Shown: positions 1 to 8,973 of the stretch, in pieces | Layout: each line of letters opens with the position of its first letter | Position numbering within the stretch: the first letter of the stretch is position 1 | NCBI GenBank assembly: GCA_963754065.1 | Contig: CAVWFH010000033.1 | Location: forward strand, 1-64,000 | Direction: 5' to 3' | Length of the DNA stretch: 64,000 nt | Origin: JALORV01 sp963754065 | Lineage (GTDB): Bacteria > Pseudomonadota > Gammaproteobacteria > Burkholderiales > Burkholderiaceae_F | Position numbers and translations under genes: made by a program | The notes under the pieces: generated by a model | Seen by the model: only the letters and a program-made list of their open reading frames with translations | The model's database searches: none | What the model was told of the DNA's origin: nothing

Positions 1-1
1 C

Positions 2-286
2 CCGACCTATGCGTCGACGCCGGCCGAGGCGGCCCCGCCGCCGCCCGCGCCCGAGATCGACTGGTCGCGCATCGAGCAGTCGATGCGCGACGCGCTGATT
101 CGCGAGCTGCAGCCCGCACTGGCCGACGAAGCCGGGCGGCTGCTGCGCGAGCGGCTGCAGCCCGCCATCGAGCGCGTGCTGCTCGCGGCGACCGCCGAAC
201 TGCGCCAGGCCTTCGACGCACGTCTGCGCGAGACCATTGCACGCGTGGTCGCCGCCGAACTCGCACGCCAGCGCGATCGCGGCTGA
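2..286 (+). CDS. C-terminal part of an unidentified protein (5' end outside the window)
   Basis: The reading frame is open from the first complete codon of the window to a TGA at 284-286, so about 94 residues of a longer protein are visible. The visible part begins with a short Pro/Ala-rich linker and continues as a charged amphipathic helical region of about 70 residues, rich in Glu, Arg, Leu and Ala (for example IRELQPALADEAGRLLRE), which looks like coiled coil. There is no membrane segment. The position directly upstream of valS on the same strand resembles DUF2486-type proteins of Burkholderia, but that match is from memory and the fragment is too short to prove it. Function unknown. Confidence 0.6.
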   Translation, partial: PTYASTPAEAAPPPPAPEIDWSRIEQSMRDALIRELQPALADEAGRLLRERLQPAIERVLLAATAELRQAFDARLRETIARVVAAELARQRDRG

Positions 287-367
287 TGCCCGGCGCCGCG
301 GCCTTCGCGCAGCACCCGTAAAATTCCGCTTTCCGCTTCAATGGCCGGCCTGCCTGCTGGCGTCGCA

Positions 368-3250
368 ATGAACGACATCGCATCACCGACCAGCACTCCG
401 CTCGCCAAGGCGTTCGAGCCCGCCGCCATCGAGGCACGCTGGTCACCCGTGTGGGAAGCGCGAGGTTACTTCCGGGCCGGACTCGATCCCTCGAAACCCG
501 CGTTTTCGATCCAGTTGCCGCCGCCCAATGTCACCGGCCTGCTGCACATGGGGCACGCGTTCAACCACACGATCATGGACGCGCTGACGCGCTATCACCG
601 GATGCTCGGCCACAACACCCTGTGGCTGCCGGGAACGGATCACGCGGGCATCGCGACGCAGATCGTCGTCGAGCGCCAGCTCGAAGCCAACGGCATCGAC
701 CGTCGCACGATGGGGCGCGAAGCGTTCATCAAGCAGGTGTGGGACTGGAAAGAGTATTCGGGCGGCACGATCCTCAACCAGATGCGACGCCTCGGCGACT
801 CGATCGACTGGAGCCGCACCTATTTCACGATGGACGACAACTTGTCGAAGGTCGTGACCGAGACCTTCGTGCAGCTGTACGAACAAGGCCTGATCTATCG
901 CGGCAAGCGACTGGTGAACTGGGATCCAAAGCTGCAGACCGCGGTTTCGGACCTTGAAGTCGAGACCGAGGAGGAAGACGGCAAGCTGTGGGAGATTCGT
1001 TATCCCGCCGTGGATGGTGCTCATGACGCAGACTCCGGGGTCGTCGTCGCAACGACCCGTCCCGAAACCATGCTGGGCGACGTCGCCGTGGCCGTGCATC
1101 CTGAGGATGAACGCTATGCGGCGCTCGTCGGCAAGCAGCTGACGTTGCCGTTGACCGGCCGCACGATCCCGGTCATTGCCGACGACTACGTCGACCGCGA
1201 GTTCGGCACCGGCGCCGTAAAGATCACACCGGCGCACGACTTCAACGACTTCGCGATCGGCCAGCGCCACGCCCTCGAACCGATCCCGATCTTCACGCTG
1301 ACCGCGACGGTTAACGACAACGCGCCGGAGAAGTACCGCGGCCTCGACCGCTACGTTGCACGCAAGCGCGTGCTCGAGGATCTGCGCGCCGCGGGACTGG
1401 TGGTCTCGGAGAAGCCTCACAAGATGATGGTGCCGCGCTGCGGCCGCACGGGCGAAGTGGTTGAGCCGACGCTCAGCGAGCAGTGGTACATGGCGATGAG
1501 CAAGCCGGCGCCCGCTGTTGCCGACGGACGCACGCGTCATCCTGGAAAGTCGATCGCGCAGGTCGCGCTCGAGGTCGTCGCACGCGGCGATGTGCGCATC
1601 TTTCCCGAGCAGTGGCACACGATCTACAACCAGTGGCTCGAGAACATCCAGGACTGGTGCATCTCGCGGCAGCTGTGGTGGGGCCACCAGATCCCCGCCT
1701 GGTACGACGATGATGGCGCGGTCTACGTTGCCCGTTCCGAGGCCGAAGCGCAGGCCAAGGCCGGTGCGGGCAAGCGGCTGACGCGCGACCCCGACGTGCT
1801 TGACACCTGGTACTCGTCGGCGATGGTGCCGTTTTCCACGCTTGGCTGGCCGGACGTCGAGCAACAGACCACGGGCGATGAGCGCGTCGCCTACGACCTG
1901 TACCTGCCCTCGACGGTGCTGGTCACCGGCTACGACATCATCTTCTTCTGGGTCGCGCGCATGGTGATGATGACGACCCATTTCACCGGCCGCGTGCCGT
2001 TTCGCAATGTCTACATCCACGGCATCGTGCGCGACGCCGAAGGCAAGAAGATGTCGAAGAGCGAGGGCAACACGCTCGACCCGATCGACATCATCGACGG
2101 CATCGACCTCGAAGCGCTGGTGAAGAAGAACACCACCGGACTGCGCAAGACCGAGGATGCACCCAAGGTGGCGGCCAAGGTGCGCAAGCACTTTCCCGAC
2201 GGCATCGCGCCCTATGGCGCGGACGCGCTGCGCTTCACGATGGCAGCCTATGCCACGCTGGGCCGCAACATCAATTTCGACCTCAAGCGCTGCGAGGGGT
2301 ACCGCAACTTCTGCAACAAGCTGTGGAACGCAACGCGCTTCGTGCTGATGAACGCGGAAGGCCACGACTGCGGCCTCGACGAGCAACTGCCGCTGGAGCT
2401 GTCGGCGGTCGACCGCTGGATCATCGGCGAACTGCAGCGCACCGAGGCCGCGGTCGCCGAAGGCTTTGCGCAGTACCGGCTCGACAACGTCGCCAATGCG
2501 ATCTATGGCTTCGTCTGGAACGAGTATTGCGACTGGTACCTCGAACTGGCCAAGGTGCAGTTGCAGTCCGGCAACGCGGCACAGCAACGCGGAACGCGCC
2601 GCACCCTGGTACGCGTGCTGGAAGTCGCGCTGCGCCTGGCGCATCCGGTCATTCCGTTCATCTCCGAGGAACTGTGGCAAGCCGTTTCCGTGCTGGCCGG
2701 CAAGCGCTCCTCGGAGTCGGAGTCATCCGTGATGATCCAGCCGTTTCCGCGCGCTCAGCCTGAGAAAATCGATGCGACGGCCGATCGACAAATGACGCTG
2801 CTCAAGCGCATGGTCGATGCGCTGCGCAACCTGCGCAGCGAGATGAATCTCTCTCCTGCGCAGAAGGTTCCAATGCTGGCGTCGGGCGACAGCGCGACGC
2901 TGGCATCGTTTGCCCCCTATCTGCAGGCCCTTGCGCGGCTGTCCGACGTACAGGTCGTCGTCGACGTCAATGCGGCGGCCAGCGGCGCGGCCGCACCGAT
3001 CAAGGTTGTGGACGAGTTCCGACTGATGCTGAAGATCGAAGTCGACGTCGCGGCAGAGCGCGATCGGCTCGGCAAGGAAATCGCGCGACTCGAAAACGAG
3101 ATCCGCAAGGCCGAGGTCAAGCTCGGCAATGCCGGCTTCGTCGAGCGCGCACCGGCGGCTGTCGTTGCGCAGGAAAAGGAGCGGCTGGCCGGCTTTGGCG
3201 CCACGCTCGCCAAGATGCGCGAGCAGGTCGAGCGACTGCCTGCGGCCTGA
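368..3250 (+). CDS. valS: valine--tRNA ligase
   Basis: Class I aminoacyl-tRNA synthetase that charges tRNA-Val in the cytoplasm. The protein is 960 residues, close to the usual 950. The ATP-binding HIGH signature appears as HMGH at residues 60-63, in the context PPNVTGLLHMGHAF. The KMSKS loop is at residues 561-565. The C-terminus is the Glu/Arg-rich coiled coil typical of ValRS (about residues 890-955). I chose the ATG at 368 because the protein then begins MNDIASPTSTPLAKAFEP, as in relatives; an in-frame ATG at 341 would add nine residues, and neither start has a strong ribosome binding site. It is a single gene with a 23-bp gap to a convergent neighbour. Confidence 0.97.
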   Translation: MNDIASPTSTPLAKAFEPAAIEARWSPVWEARGYFRAGLDPSKPAFSIQLPPPNVTGLLHMGHAFNHTIMDALTRYHRMLGHNTLWLPGTDHAGIATQIVVERQLEANGIDRRTMGREAFIKQVWDWKEYSGGTILNQMRRLGDSIDWSRTYFTMDDNLSKVVTETFVQLYEQGLIYRGKRLVNWDPKLQTAVSDLEVETEEEDGKLWEIRYPAVDGAHDADSGVVVATTRPETMLGDVAVAVHPEDERYAALVGKQLTLPLTGRTIPVIADDYVDREFGTGAVKITPAHDFNDFAIGQRHALEPIPIFTLTATVNDNAPEKYRGLDRYVARKRVLEDLRAAGLVVSEKPHKMMVPRCGRTGEVVEPTLSEQWYMAMSKPAPAVADGRTRHPGKSIAQVALEVVARGDVRIFPEQWHTIYNQWLENIQDWCISRQLWWGHQIPAWYDDDGAVYVARSEAEAQAKAGAGKRLTRDPDVLDTWYSSAMVPFSTLGWPDVEQQTTGDERVAYDLYLPSTVLVTGYDIIFFWVARMVMMTTHFTGRVPFRNVYIHGIVRDAEGKKMSKSEGNTLDPIDIIDGIDLEALVKKNTTGLRKTEDAPKVAAKVRKHFPDGIAPYGADALRFTMAAYATLGRNINFDLKRCEGYRNFCNKLWNATRFVLMNAEGHDCGLDEQLPLELSAVDRWIIGELQRTEAAVAEGFAQYRLDNVANAIYGFVWNEYCDWYLELAKVQLQSGNAAQQRGTRRTLVRVLEVALRLAHPVIPFISEELWQAVSVLAGKRSSESESSVMIQPFPRAQPEKIDATADRQMTLLKRMVDALRNLRSEMNLSPAQKVPMLASGDSATLASFAPYLQALARLSDVQVVVDVNAAASGAAAPIKVVDEFRLMLKIEVDVAAERDRLGKEIARLENEIRKAEVKLGNAGFVERAPAAVVAQEKERLAGFGATLAKMREQVERLPAA

Positions 3251-3273
3251 TTGCCGGGCCGCGGGACGCGACG

Positions 3274-3927
3274 CTATTTCGCTGGCGGTGATGCCGGCGT
3301 GGCCGGAGCTGGCGGTGATGCCGGCATGACCGGAGGCTGAGCCGGCTGAGCTGGCTGGGTTGATTCAGCAGGCGGGGGCATCGTGTACTCGGACGCCGGC
3401 GCGGGCACGGGAGCGGGAGCCGCTGGAGGCGAGGCGGACGCCGGAGCGGCCGGCGGTGTTGCGGCCGGTGCTTTCTCAGGTCGAGGCACCACGATGCCAG
3501 GCCCGGGCGGAATCTCGTCGACGGCCACGACACCCGTGACAAAGTGCCGCGTCTCGCCGAAGCAGGTCGTCGGCAGGCCGACCTTCTGCTCGTAATGAAG
3601 CGTCACGCGCTTGCCCATCACGCGATTGATCTGCGCCGCCACGTTGTCGTCCCAGACGGTGAAAAGGAACTTCTCCGGTATCGCTCCCGGCATCGTGACC
3701 ATCGCCATCTCGCCTTCCCAGGTCTTGCAGAGCCAGCCCGACCTGCTGAATTTCTGGACCCAGCCCGCGCGTTCGCCGTCGGAGTAGTTCCAGTTCAGCA
3801 CGACGGCGAAGTACGCCGCGACCAGCGCCAGCGGCACGAGCAGCAACCAGAAGACGAGCTTCAGACGCGACGGCGCGCGCCGCGACGCTGTCGAACTCGA
3901 TGCCGGGCCTGGGTTCGGGATACTCAT
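3274..3927 (-). CDS. hypothetical single-pass membrane protein with Pro/Ala-rich C-terminus
   Basis: A 217-residue protein. Residues 1-20 are polar and basic, about 23-44 form one hydrophobic helix (LVFWLLLVPLALVAAYFAVV), about 45-140 form a folded region with several Trp and two Cys, and the last 75 residues are a low-complexity Pro/Ala/Ser tail. The tail should lie in the periplasm if the N-terminus is cytoplasmic. The start codon overlaps the stop of the upstream TusA-like gene by four bases (ATGA), so the two are translationally coupled. A membrane protein of this kind commonly sits beside tusA-like genes in Betaproteobacteria, but its role is unknown and I do not assign a family name. 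Confidence 0.75.
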   Translation of the reverse strand: MSIPNPGPASSSTASRRAPSRLKLVFWLLLVPLALVAAYFAVVLNWNYSDGERAGWVQKFSRSGWLCKTWEGEMAMVTMPGAIPEKFLFTVWDDNVAAQINRVMGKRVTLHYEQKVGLPTTCFGETRHFVTGVVAVDEIPPGPGIVVPRPEKAPAATPPAAPASASPPAAPAPVPAPASEYTMPPPAESTQPAQPAQPPVMPASPPAPATPASPPAK

Positions 3928-4163
3928 CGGCGCTTGAGGTAGTGCACGTATTCCTTCGCCACGGTCTGCTGGCCGACCAGTTCGTTGCCGGTCTGCTTGG
4001 CGAAGGCCTGGAAATCGCGCACGGATCCGGGATCGGTCGCGAGGACCTTCAGGACCTGGCCGCTCGTCATGTCCGCCAACGCCTTCTTCGCGCGCAGGAT
4101 CGGCAACGGGCAGTTGAGGCCGCGCGTATCGATTTCCTTGTCGGATGTCGTTGGGATGTCCAT
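3924..4163 (-). CDS. TusA/SirA-family sulfur carrier protein
   Basis: A small cytoplasmic protein of 79 residues, the standard size for the family. The signature CPxP motif is present as CPLP at residues 18-21, following the typical DTRGLNCPLPILRAKK stretch. In this family the Cys carries a persulfide that is passed to sulfur-relay partners, for example in tRNA 2-thiouridylation or molybdenum cofactor pathways. The sequence does not show which partner is used here. It overlaps the downstream membrane-protein gene by 4 bp and follows the Nudix gene by 8 bp, so all three probably share one transcript. Confidence 0.9.
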   Translation of the reverse strand: MDIPTTSDKEIDTRGLNCPLPILRAKKALADMTSGQVLKVLATDPGSVRDFQAFAKQTGNELVGQQTVAKEYVHYLKRR

Positions 4164-4171
4164 AGGACGCT

Positions 4172-4693
4172 TCAGGCAGCTGCCGGCGGGAAAGCGAGAA
4201 ATTCTACCGGCAGACCGCGCCCACGCATCCAGTCTGCCATGGCGAGACCCGTACCGAGTGGCCAGGGACGCAATCGCGCCGGTTCGATCAGACGATAGTC
4301 GACCAGTTCTTCGCCCAGCCGGATCTCGCCGTCGGCCTCCACGTGGTAGGCGATTATGACCTCGTTCTTGCGCATGAACTCGTAGACGCCGATCAGCGTC
4401 GCCGTTCGTGTCGCGAGTGAGGTCTCTTCAGCCACCTCGCGCTCCACCGCCTGACGCGGGGTCTCGTCGCGTTCGAGAAAGCCCGTCACCAGCGCAAACA
4501 TCTTCTCGGGCCAGGCCCGGTTGCGCGCCAGCAGGATCCGGCCCTCGATCTCGATCAGCGCAGCGACGACGGGTGTCGGATTGTCCCAGTGCACCCAGCC
4601 ACACGCGGGGCAGCTGCCGCGCTCGCGCTCGGCAACCGTGCGCGGCGTGAGCGGCGTGGCGCACTGAGGGCAGAAGCGAAAGGCGGCGGACAT
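4172..4693 (-). CDS. Nudix hydrolase with N-terminal zinc ribbon
   Basis: A 173-residue cytoplasmic hydrolase of nucleoside-diphosphate-linked substrates. Residues 8-31 form a zinc ribbon with two CxxC pairs (C8, C11, C28, C31). The Nudix box spans residues 71-93 and fits GX5EX7REUXEE, with G71, E77 and REVAEE at 85-90 supplying the metal-binding glutamates. Zinc ribbon plus Nudix recalls NudC-type NADH/RNA-cap pyrophosphatases, but the protein lacks the extra N-terminal domain and is shorter, so substrate specificity is open. It is the first gene of a tight trio with tusA-like and a membrane protein, 33 bp after the GNAT gene. Confidence 0.88.
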   Translation of the reverse strand: MSAAFRFCPQCATPLTPRTVAERERGSCPACGWVHWDNPTPVVAALIEIEGRILLARNRAWPEKMFALVTGFLERDETPRQAVEREVAEETSLATRTATLIGVYEFMRKNEVIIAYHVEADGEIRLGEELVDYRLIEPARLRPWPLGTGLAMADWMRGRGLPVEFLAFPPAAA

Positions 4694-4726
4694 CTCAGCG
4701 CGCCGTCCGCGGGCGGCACGCGAAGC

Positions 4727-5275
4727 TCAAGGAGGCGTCCCGGTCGCCGGCAGTTGGGGCGGTTTCGGATGCAGGCGCGCCATCGCCGTGGTGTCCACGA
4801 ACTGTCCTTCACGCAAGGCAAAAGCACGATGCACGCCTTCGACCTCGAATCCGAACTTGCGATACAGCGCCAGCGCCGCCGCGTTGTCGCTGAAGACCGT
4901 CAGCTCCAGACGCAGGGCACCGAGCCAGTTGTCCGCGAGATCGATGATGGTCGCCATCAGGCGCGTGCCGACTCCCCGCCGCTGCCAGTCCTCGCGGATT
5001 CCGATGCCGAGCCCCCAGGCGTGCTGGCGGCGCGCGTTCTTGTTGCCATGCAGTCCCGAGTGTCCGATGACCTCGTCATTCGACAGCGCGACGAAGATGT
5101 AGTTGGTCGCGGCGTCGCGACCCAGACGCTCGACCCAGTCGGCGACCGAGGGATACGGGTTCTGCAGCGTGCCCGCCGCCGCGCTGCGCGACTGGAATGT
5201 GCGTGCGATGCCCGCAGCGTCCGCGGGCTCCGCGCGCCGTATGACGACCCCGTCTAGAGACGCTGTTCCGCCCAC
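4727..5275 (-). CDS. GNAT-family N-acetyltransferase
   Basis: An acetyl-CoA-dependent N-acetyltransferase of 182 residues. The cofactor-binding motif A (R/Q-x-x-G-x-G/A) is RRGVGT at residues 99-104, preceded by the beta strand AWGLGIGI. The C-terminal part has the usual VFSDNAAALALYRKFGF pattern. The overall shape resembles YhhY-like or RimJ-like acetyltransferases; the acceptor is unknown. The start overlaps the last 22 bp of alaS on the same strand, so the gene is probably read from the alaS transcript by coupled translation. An internal start a few codons later would remove the overlap but would cut into the first strand of the fold. Confidence 0.87.
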   Translation of the reverse strand: MGGTASLDGVVIRRAEPADAAGIARTFQSRSAAAGTLQNPYPSVADWVERLGRDAATNYIFVALSNDEVIGHSGLHGNKNARRQHAWGLGIGIREDWQRRGVGTRLMATIIDLADNWLGALRLELTVFSDNAAALALYRKFGFEVEGVHRAFALREGQFVDTTAMARLHPKPPQLPATGTPP

Positions 5276-7893
5276 GATTGCACGCTGGCGAGGGCGGCGG
5301 GAAGTCCCGCCGGTTCAGTGCCGCCGGCCATCGCCATGTCCGGCCGTCCACCGCCTTTGCCGCCGACCTGCTGCGCGACAAAGTTGACGAGGTCGCCGGC
5401 CTTCACCTTGCCGACGGCGTCGGGCGTGACGCCGGCCGCGAGCTGAACCTTGCCGGCCTCGACCGCACCGAGCACGACGATCGCACTTTTCAGCTTGGCC
5501 TTCAGCTGGTCCATCGTTTCACGCAGGGTCTTCGCGTCCGCGCCATCGAGTGCCGCCGCCAGCACCTTGACGCCTTTGATGTCGACCGCCTGCGCGGCGA
5601 GATCGTCACCCTGGTTCGACGCAATCTTGCTCTTGAGGCGGGCGAGCTCCTTTTCGAGCGCCTTCACGTGATCCTGCACCTGCGCGATCTTCTGCGTCAG
5701 CTCCGATGCCGGTGCCTTGAGCAGGTTCGCGGCCTCATGCAGTTCCCGATCGAGCGTCTGGACGACCTCGAGCGCTCCCTGTCCGGTCACCGCCTCGACA
5801 CGCCGCACGCCGGCCGCCACACCGCCTTCGGCAACGATTTTGAAGAGACCAATGTCCCCGGTGCGCGCGACGTGCGTGCCACCGCACAGTTCCGTGGAGT
5901 GGTCGCCCATCGCCAGCACGCGCACTTCGTCGCCGTACTTGTCGCCGAAGAAGGCCAGCGCCCCGGCCTTGATCGCATCGTCGTACTTCATCACGTTGGC
6001 GCTGACCTGCGCGTTGGCACGGATCGCGGTGTTGACCATGGCCTCGATGCGACGGATCTCGTCCGGCGTGACGGCCTTGTCGTGCGAAAAGTCGAAGCGG
6101 GTGCGATCGGCGTCGACCAGCGAGCCCTTCTGTTGCACGTGCTTGCCGAGCACCGCACGCAGTGCCGAGTGCATCAGGTGCGTGGCCGAATGATTGTTGC
6201 GCGTGCGCTCGCGCGTAGCCGCGTCGACACGGGCCTGCACGACATCGCCGACGGACAAGGTGCCGGACTCGAGCGTGCCGTGATGGCCGAAGACGTCGGC
6301 CTGGATCTTCTGCGTGTCGGCCACACTGAAGCGCACGACATGGCCGTCGCTGATAGCCTCGAGCACGCCCCGGTCACCGACCTGGCCGCCCGACTCCGCA
6401 TAGAACGGCGTCGAATTGAGCACCACGATGCCGCTCTGCCCCTTTTCGAGCCGCGGCACGGCCGTGCCGTCGTAATACAGCGCCACCACCTTGCCGTCGT
6501 CGGCGAGCGACGAATAACCGGTGAAGCGTGTCTTGTCGCCGGCGTACTCGACACCGGCCGCCATGCGGAACTTGCCCGCCGCACGCGCCTGCTCGCGCTG
6601 GCGTTCCATCGCGTCGTTGAAGCCGGCGTGGTCGATCGACACGCCGCGTTCGCGGCAGATGTCCCCGGTCAGGTCGACCGGGAAGCCGTAGGTGTCGTAC
6701 AGCAGGAAGACAGTCTCGCCGTCGAGCATCTTCGGGTCGCCGGAACTCATCTTTCCCAGCGCCCCGTCGAGAATCTTCATGCCGTGTTCGAGCGTCTCGC
6801 CGAAGCGTACCTCCTCCTGCTTCAGCACCGCCTCGATGCGCGCCTGCTGCTCCTTCAGTTCCGGATAGGCCGCACCCATTTCCTTCGTCAGATCGGCGAC
6901 CAGCCGATAGAAGAACGGTTGGGTCTGGCCGAGCTGGTAGCCGTGCCGCAGTGCGCGCCGGATGATCCGGCGCAGCACGTACCCGCGCCCCTCGTTGCCC
7001 GGAATCACGCCGTCGGCGATCAGGAACGCGCAGGCGCGGATGTGATCCGCGATCACCTTCAGAGAATTGCTGCCGAGATCTTTCGCACCGGTCTCGCGCG
7101 CCGCGGCATTGATCAGGTTCTGGAACAGATCGATCTCGTAGTTCGAGTGCACGTGCTGCAGCACCGCCGCGAGGCGCTCGAGCCCCATGCCGGTGTCGAC
7201 ACACGGCTTGGGCAGCGGCGTGAGCACGCCCGCCGCATCGCGGTCGAACTGCATGAAGACGAGGTTCCAGATCTCTATGTATCGGTCGCCCTCCGCATCC
7301 GGCGATCCCGGTGGGCCACCGGCGACCTCGGGTCCGTGGTCGTAGAAGACTTCGGAGCACGGTCCGCAGGGACCGGTATCGGCCATCTGCCAGAAGTTGT
7401 CCGATACGTACTTGGGCTGCCCCGCCTTGTCGCCGATGCGGATGCAGCGCTCCGGCGGAACGCCGATGTCCTTGGTCCAGATCTCGTAGGCTTCGTCGTC
7501 ATCGATGTAGACCGTGGTCCAGAGCTTGTCCTTGGGCAGCTTGTAGACCTCGGTCAACAGCTCCCACGCATAGCGGATCGCGTCGCGCTTGAAGTAATCG
7601 CCGAAGCTGAAGTTGCCCAGCATCTCGAAAAAGGTGTGGTGCCGCGCCGTGTAGCCGACGTTTTCGAGGTCGTTATGCTTGCCGCCTGCGCGCAGCGACT
7701 TCTGCGACGTCGTCGCGCGCTTGTAGGGGCGCTGCTCGCGGCCGGTGAACACGTCCTTGAACTGCACCATGCCGCTGTTGACGAACAGCAGCGTCGGATC
7801 GTTCGACGGCACGAGGCTGGACGCGCGCACGATCGTGTGGCCCTTGGACTCGAAGTACTTCAGGAATCGCTCGCGGATATCTGCGCTTTTCAT
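5254..7893 (-). CDS. alaS: alanine--tRNA ligase
   Basis: Class II synthetase that charges tRNA-Ala. The protein is 879 residues; typical bacterial AlaRS is 860-880. The N-terminus MKSADIRERFLKYFESKGH is the classic start of the catalytic domain. The editing domain carries the zinc-binding HxxxH (HSATH, near residue 567) and the CGGTH motif near residue 668. The C-terminal region (about 740-879) contains the coiled coil and the Gly-rich C-Ala part ending near GGRPDMAMAGG. The downstream GNAT gene starts inside its last codons. The long open frame on the opposite strand is an artefact of GC-rich codons. Confidence 0.98.
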   Translation of the reverse strand: MKSADIRERFLKYFESKGHTIVRASSLVPSNDPTLLFVNSGMVQFKDVFTGREQRPYKRATTSQKSLRAGGKHNDLENVGYTARHHTFFEMLGNFSFGDYFKRDAIRYAWELLTEVYKLPKDKLWTTVYIDDDEAYEIWTKDIGVPPERCIRIGDKAGQPKYVSDNFWQMADTGPCGPCSEVFYDHGPEVAGGPPGSPDAEGDRYIEIWNLVFMQFDRDAAGVLTPLPKPCVDTGMGLERLAAVLQHVHSNYEIDLFQNLINAAARETGAKDLGSNSLKVIADHIRACAFLIADGVIPGNEGRGYVLRRIIRRALRHGYQLGQTQPFFYRLVADLTKEMGAAYPELKEQQARIEAVLKQEEVRFGETLEHGMKILDGALGKMSSGDPKMLDGETVFLLYDTYGFPVDLTGDICRERGVSIDHAGFNDAMERQREQARAAGKFRMAAGVEYAGDKTRFTGYSSLADDGKVVALYYDGTAVPRLEKGQSGIVVLNSTPFYAESGGQVGDRGVLEAISDGHVVRFSVADTQKIQADVFGHHGTLESGTLSVGDVVQARVDAATRERTRNNHSATHLMHSALRAVLGKHVQQKGSLVDADRTRFDFSHDKAVTPDEIRRIEAMVNTAIRANAQVSANVMKYDDAIKAGALAFFGDKYGDEVRVLAMGDHSTELCGGTHVARTGDIGLFKIVAEGGVAAGVRRVEAVTGQGALEVVQTLDRELHEAANLLKAPASELTQKIAQVQDHVKALEKELARLKSKIASNQGDDLAAQAVDIKGVKVLAAALDGADAKTLRETMDQLKAKLKSAIVVLGAVEAGKVQLAAGVTPDAVGKVKAGDLVNFVAQQVGGKGGGRPDMAMAGGTEPAGLPAALASVQSWAEQRL

Positions 7894-7980
7894 GACTGCA
7901 TGTGGCGCGGGGATGCCGCGCTCCTGGATGACTCTTGCGGGGATGATACTTGCGCGCCGCCGACGGTCGGGCGCGCGCCT

Positions 7981-8727
7981 TCAGCGGTGGCAGATCGACG
8001 CCAGCGCCTCGATGGTCGGATGCCCGGCACCCGCGATGCGCGCTGCGTGCGCCAGCCCGGACAGCCCGAAGACAACGATGAGGGCTCCTGCCGCCGGCTT
8101 CAGCCAGGCGCGCACACCGGCGAAGTGTCCTGCATTAGCGCTGCCACCCAGCTTCGTGACGGCCACATCCACCGCCACCATGTTGGGCAAGGTCCCCAGG
8201 CCGAACGCCAGCATCACTGCAGCGCCCTGCCAGGGGCCACCCGCGACCAGCGCCAGCGGCAACGCTGCGTACACCATGCCGCAGGGAATCCACCCCCACG
8301 CCAGTCCCGCGAGCAGCGCCTGTGCACCGGAGCGCGGTGGATACACGCGGCGGGCGTACGGCGCAACCAAACGCCAGATCCCCAGGCCGAGCGGCTCGAG
8401 CCGCTTGAGCCATGCGGCCCGTCCGAAGAGCGATGCGCCGATCGCCAGCAGCATCAGCGAACCCACGACCAGCAGGCCGATCTGCAGCGGCAGGACATCC
8501 GCCGCATAGAGCGCGCCGCCCAAGGTGCCGACGAGTGCGCCCGCGATCGTGTAACTGGTGACGCGGCCCGCGTGGTAGCCCGCCGCCAGTCGCGCTGCCG
8601 GCACCGTAGGCGGTCGATGCACCTGCAGCGCACCGACGAAGCCACCGCACATGCCAGCACAGTGCAGCCCGCCGAGCAGCGCGAGCGTGAACGCGGCGAG
8701 AGCCTGGGTGGTCAGTAGATCCAGCAT
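7981..8727 (-). CDS. SafE/TauE-like (UreH-type) membrane protein of oxidase clusters
   Basis: A 248-residue polytopic inner-membrane protein with about six hydrophobic segments. The hallmark GGLHCAGMCGGF near residues 19-30 identifies the PF13386-type family, usually annotated as sulfite exporter TauE/SafE family and related to the DsbD/CcdA transmembrane fold. A second conserved Gly/Pro-rich segment, GLAWGWIPCGMVY, is near residue 145. Members are repeatedly found beside ccoI/ccoS and hemN in proteobacteria, which suggests a role in copper handling or haem-copper oxidase assembly; that is inference from context. It lies downstream of hemN on the same strand after a 246-bp gap. Confidence 0.85.
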   Translation of the reverse strand: MLDLLTTQALAAFTLALLGGLHCAGMCGGFVGALQVHRPPTVPAARLAAGYHAGRVTSYTIAGALVGTLGGALYAADVLPLQIGLLVVGSLMLLAIGASLFGRAAWLKRLEPLGLGIWRLVAPYARRVYPPRSGAQALLAGLAWGWIPCGMVYAALPLALVAGGPWQGAAVMLAFGLGTLPNMVAVDVAVTKLGGSANAGHFAGVRAWLKPAAGALIVVFGLSGLAHAARIAGAGHPTIEALASICHR

Positions 8728-8800
8728 GACAAGGATTGTGCGCTATGGCCTGGCCCGCCGCTCGGCGTTGGCCGCAGACCGATCATCGAAGTGTTCGTTT

Positions 8801-8819
8801 CCCCTCGCTCGGCGAGGGG
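8801..8819 (-). terminator. GC-rich hairpin downstream of hemN
   Basis: Perfect 8-bp inverted repeat CCCCTCGC / GCGAGGGG with a three-base loop, in the 246-bp space between hemN and the SafE-like gene. It could end or attenuate the hemN transcript, but there is no good T-run after it on the minus strand. The rest of this gap holds nothing I can identify. Confidence 0.3.
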
Positions 8820-8973
8820 GCGGGGGAGTGTCGTACCGTTGCATTTCGGCGGAGCGCGCGGCCGCTCCGGAGCAAGCTGACCGACCAGTCTTGAGCGGCG
8901 GAAGCGCAGCGGAAGCCGTGCCGCTCCGAGTGCACGTGCGGCCGCGCAGCGGTCGCGTACACGAGGAGCGCCG

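Noticed and set aside
443..2680. A 745-codon frame antisense to valS
   Set aside because: Same artefact: shadow of a confirmed gene, with composition unlike a folded protein.
5278..8718. A 1146-codon open frame antisense to alaS and the SafE-like gene
   Set aside because: It mirrors GC-biased third positions of real genes on the other strand; its translation is low-complexity, rich in Arg, Ala, His and Gln, with no family features.
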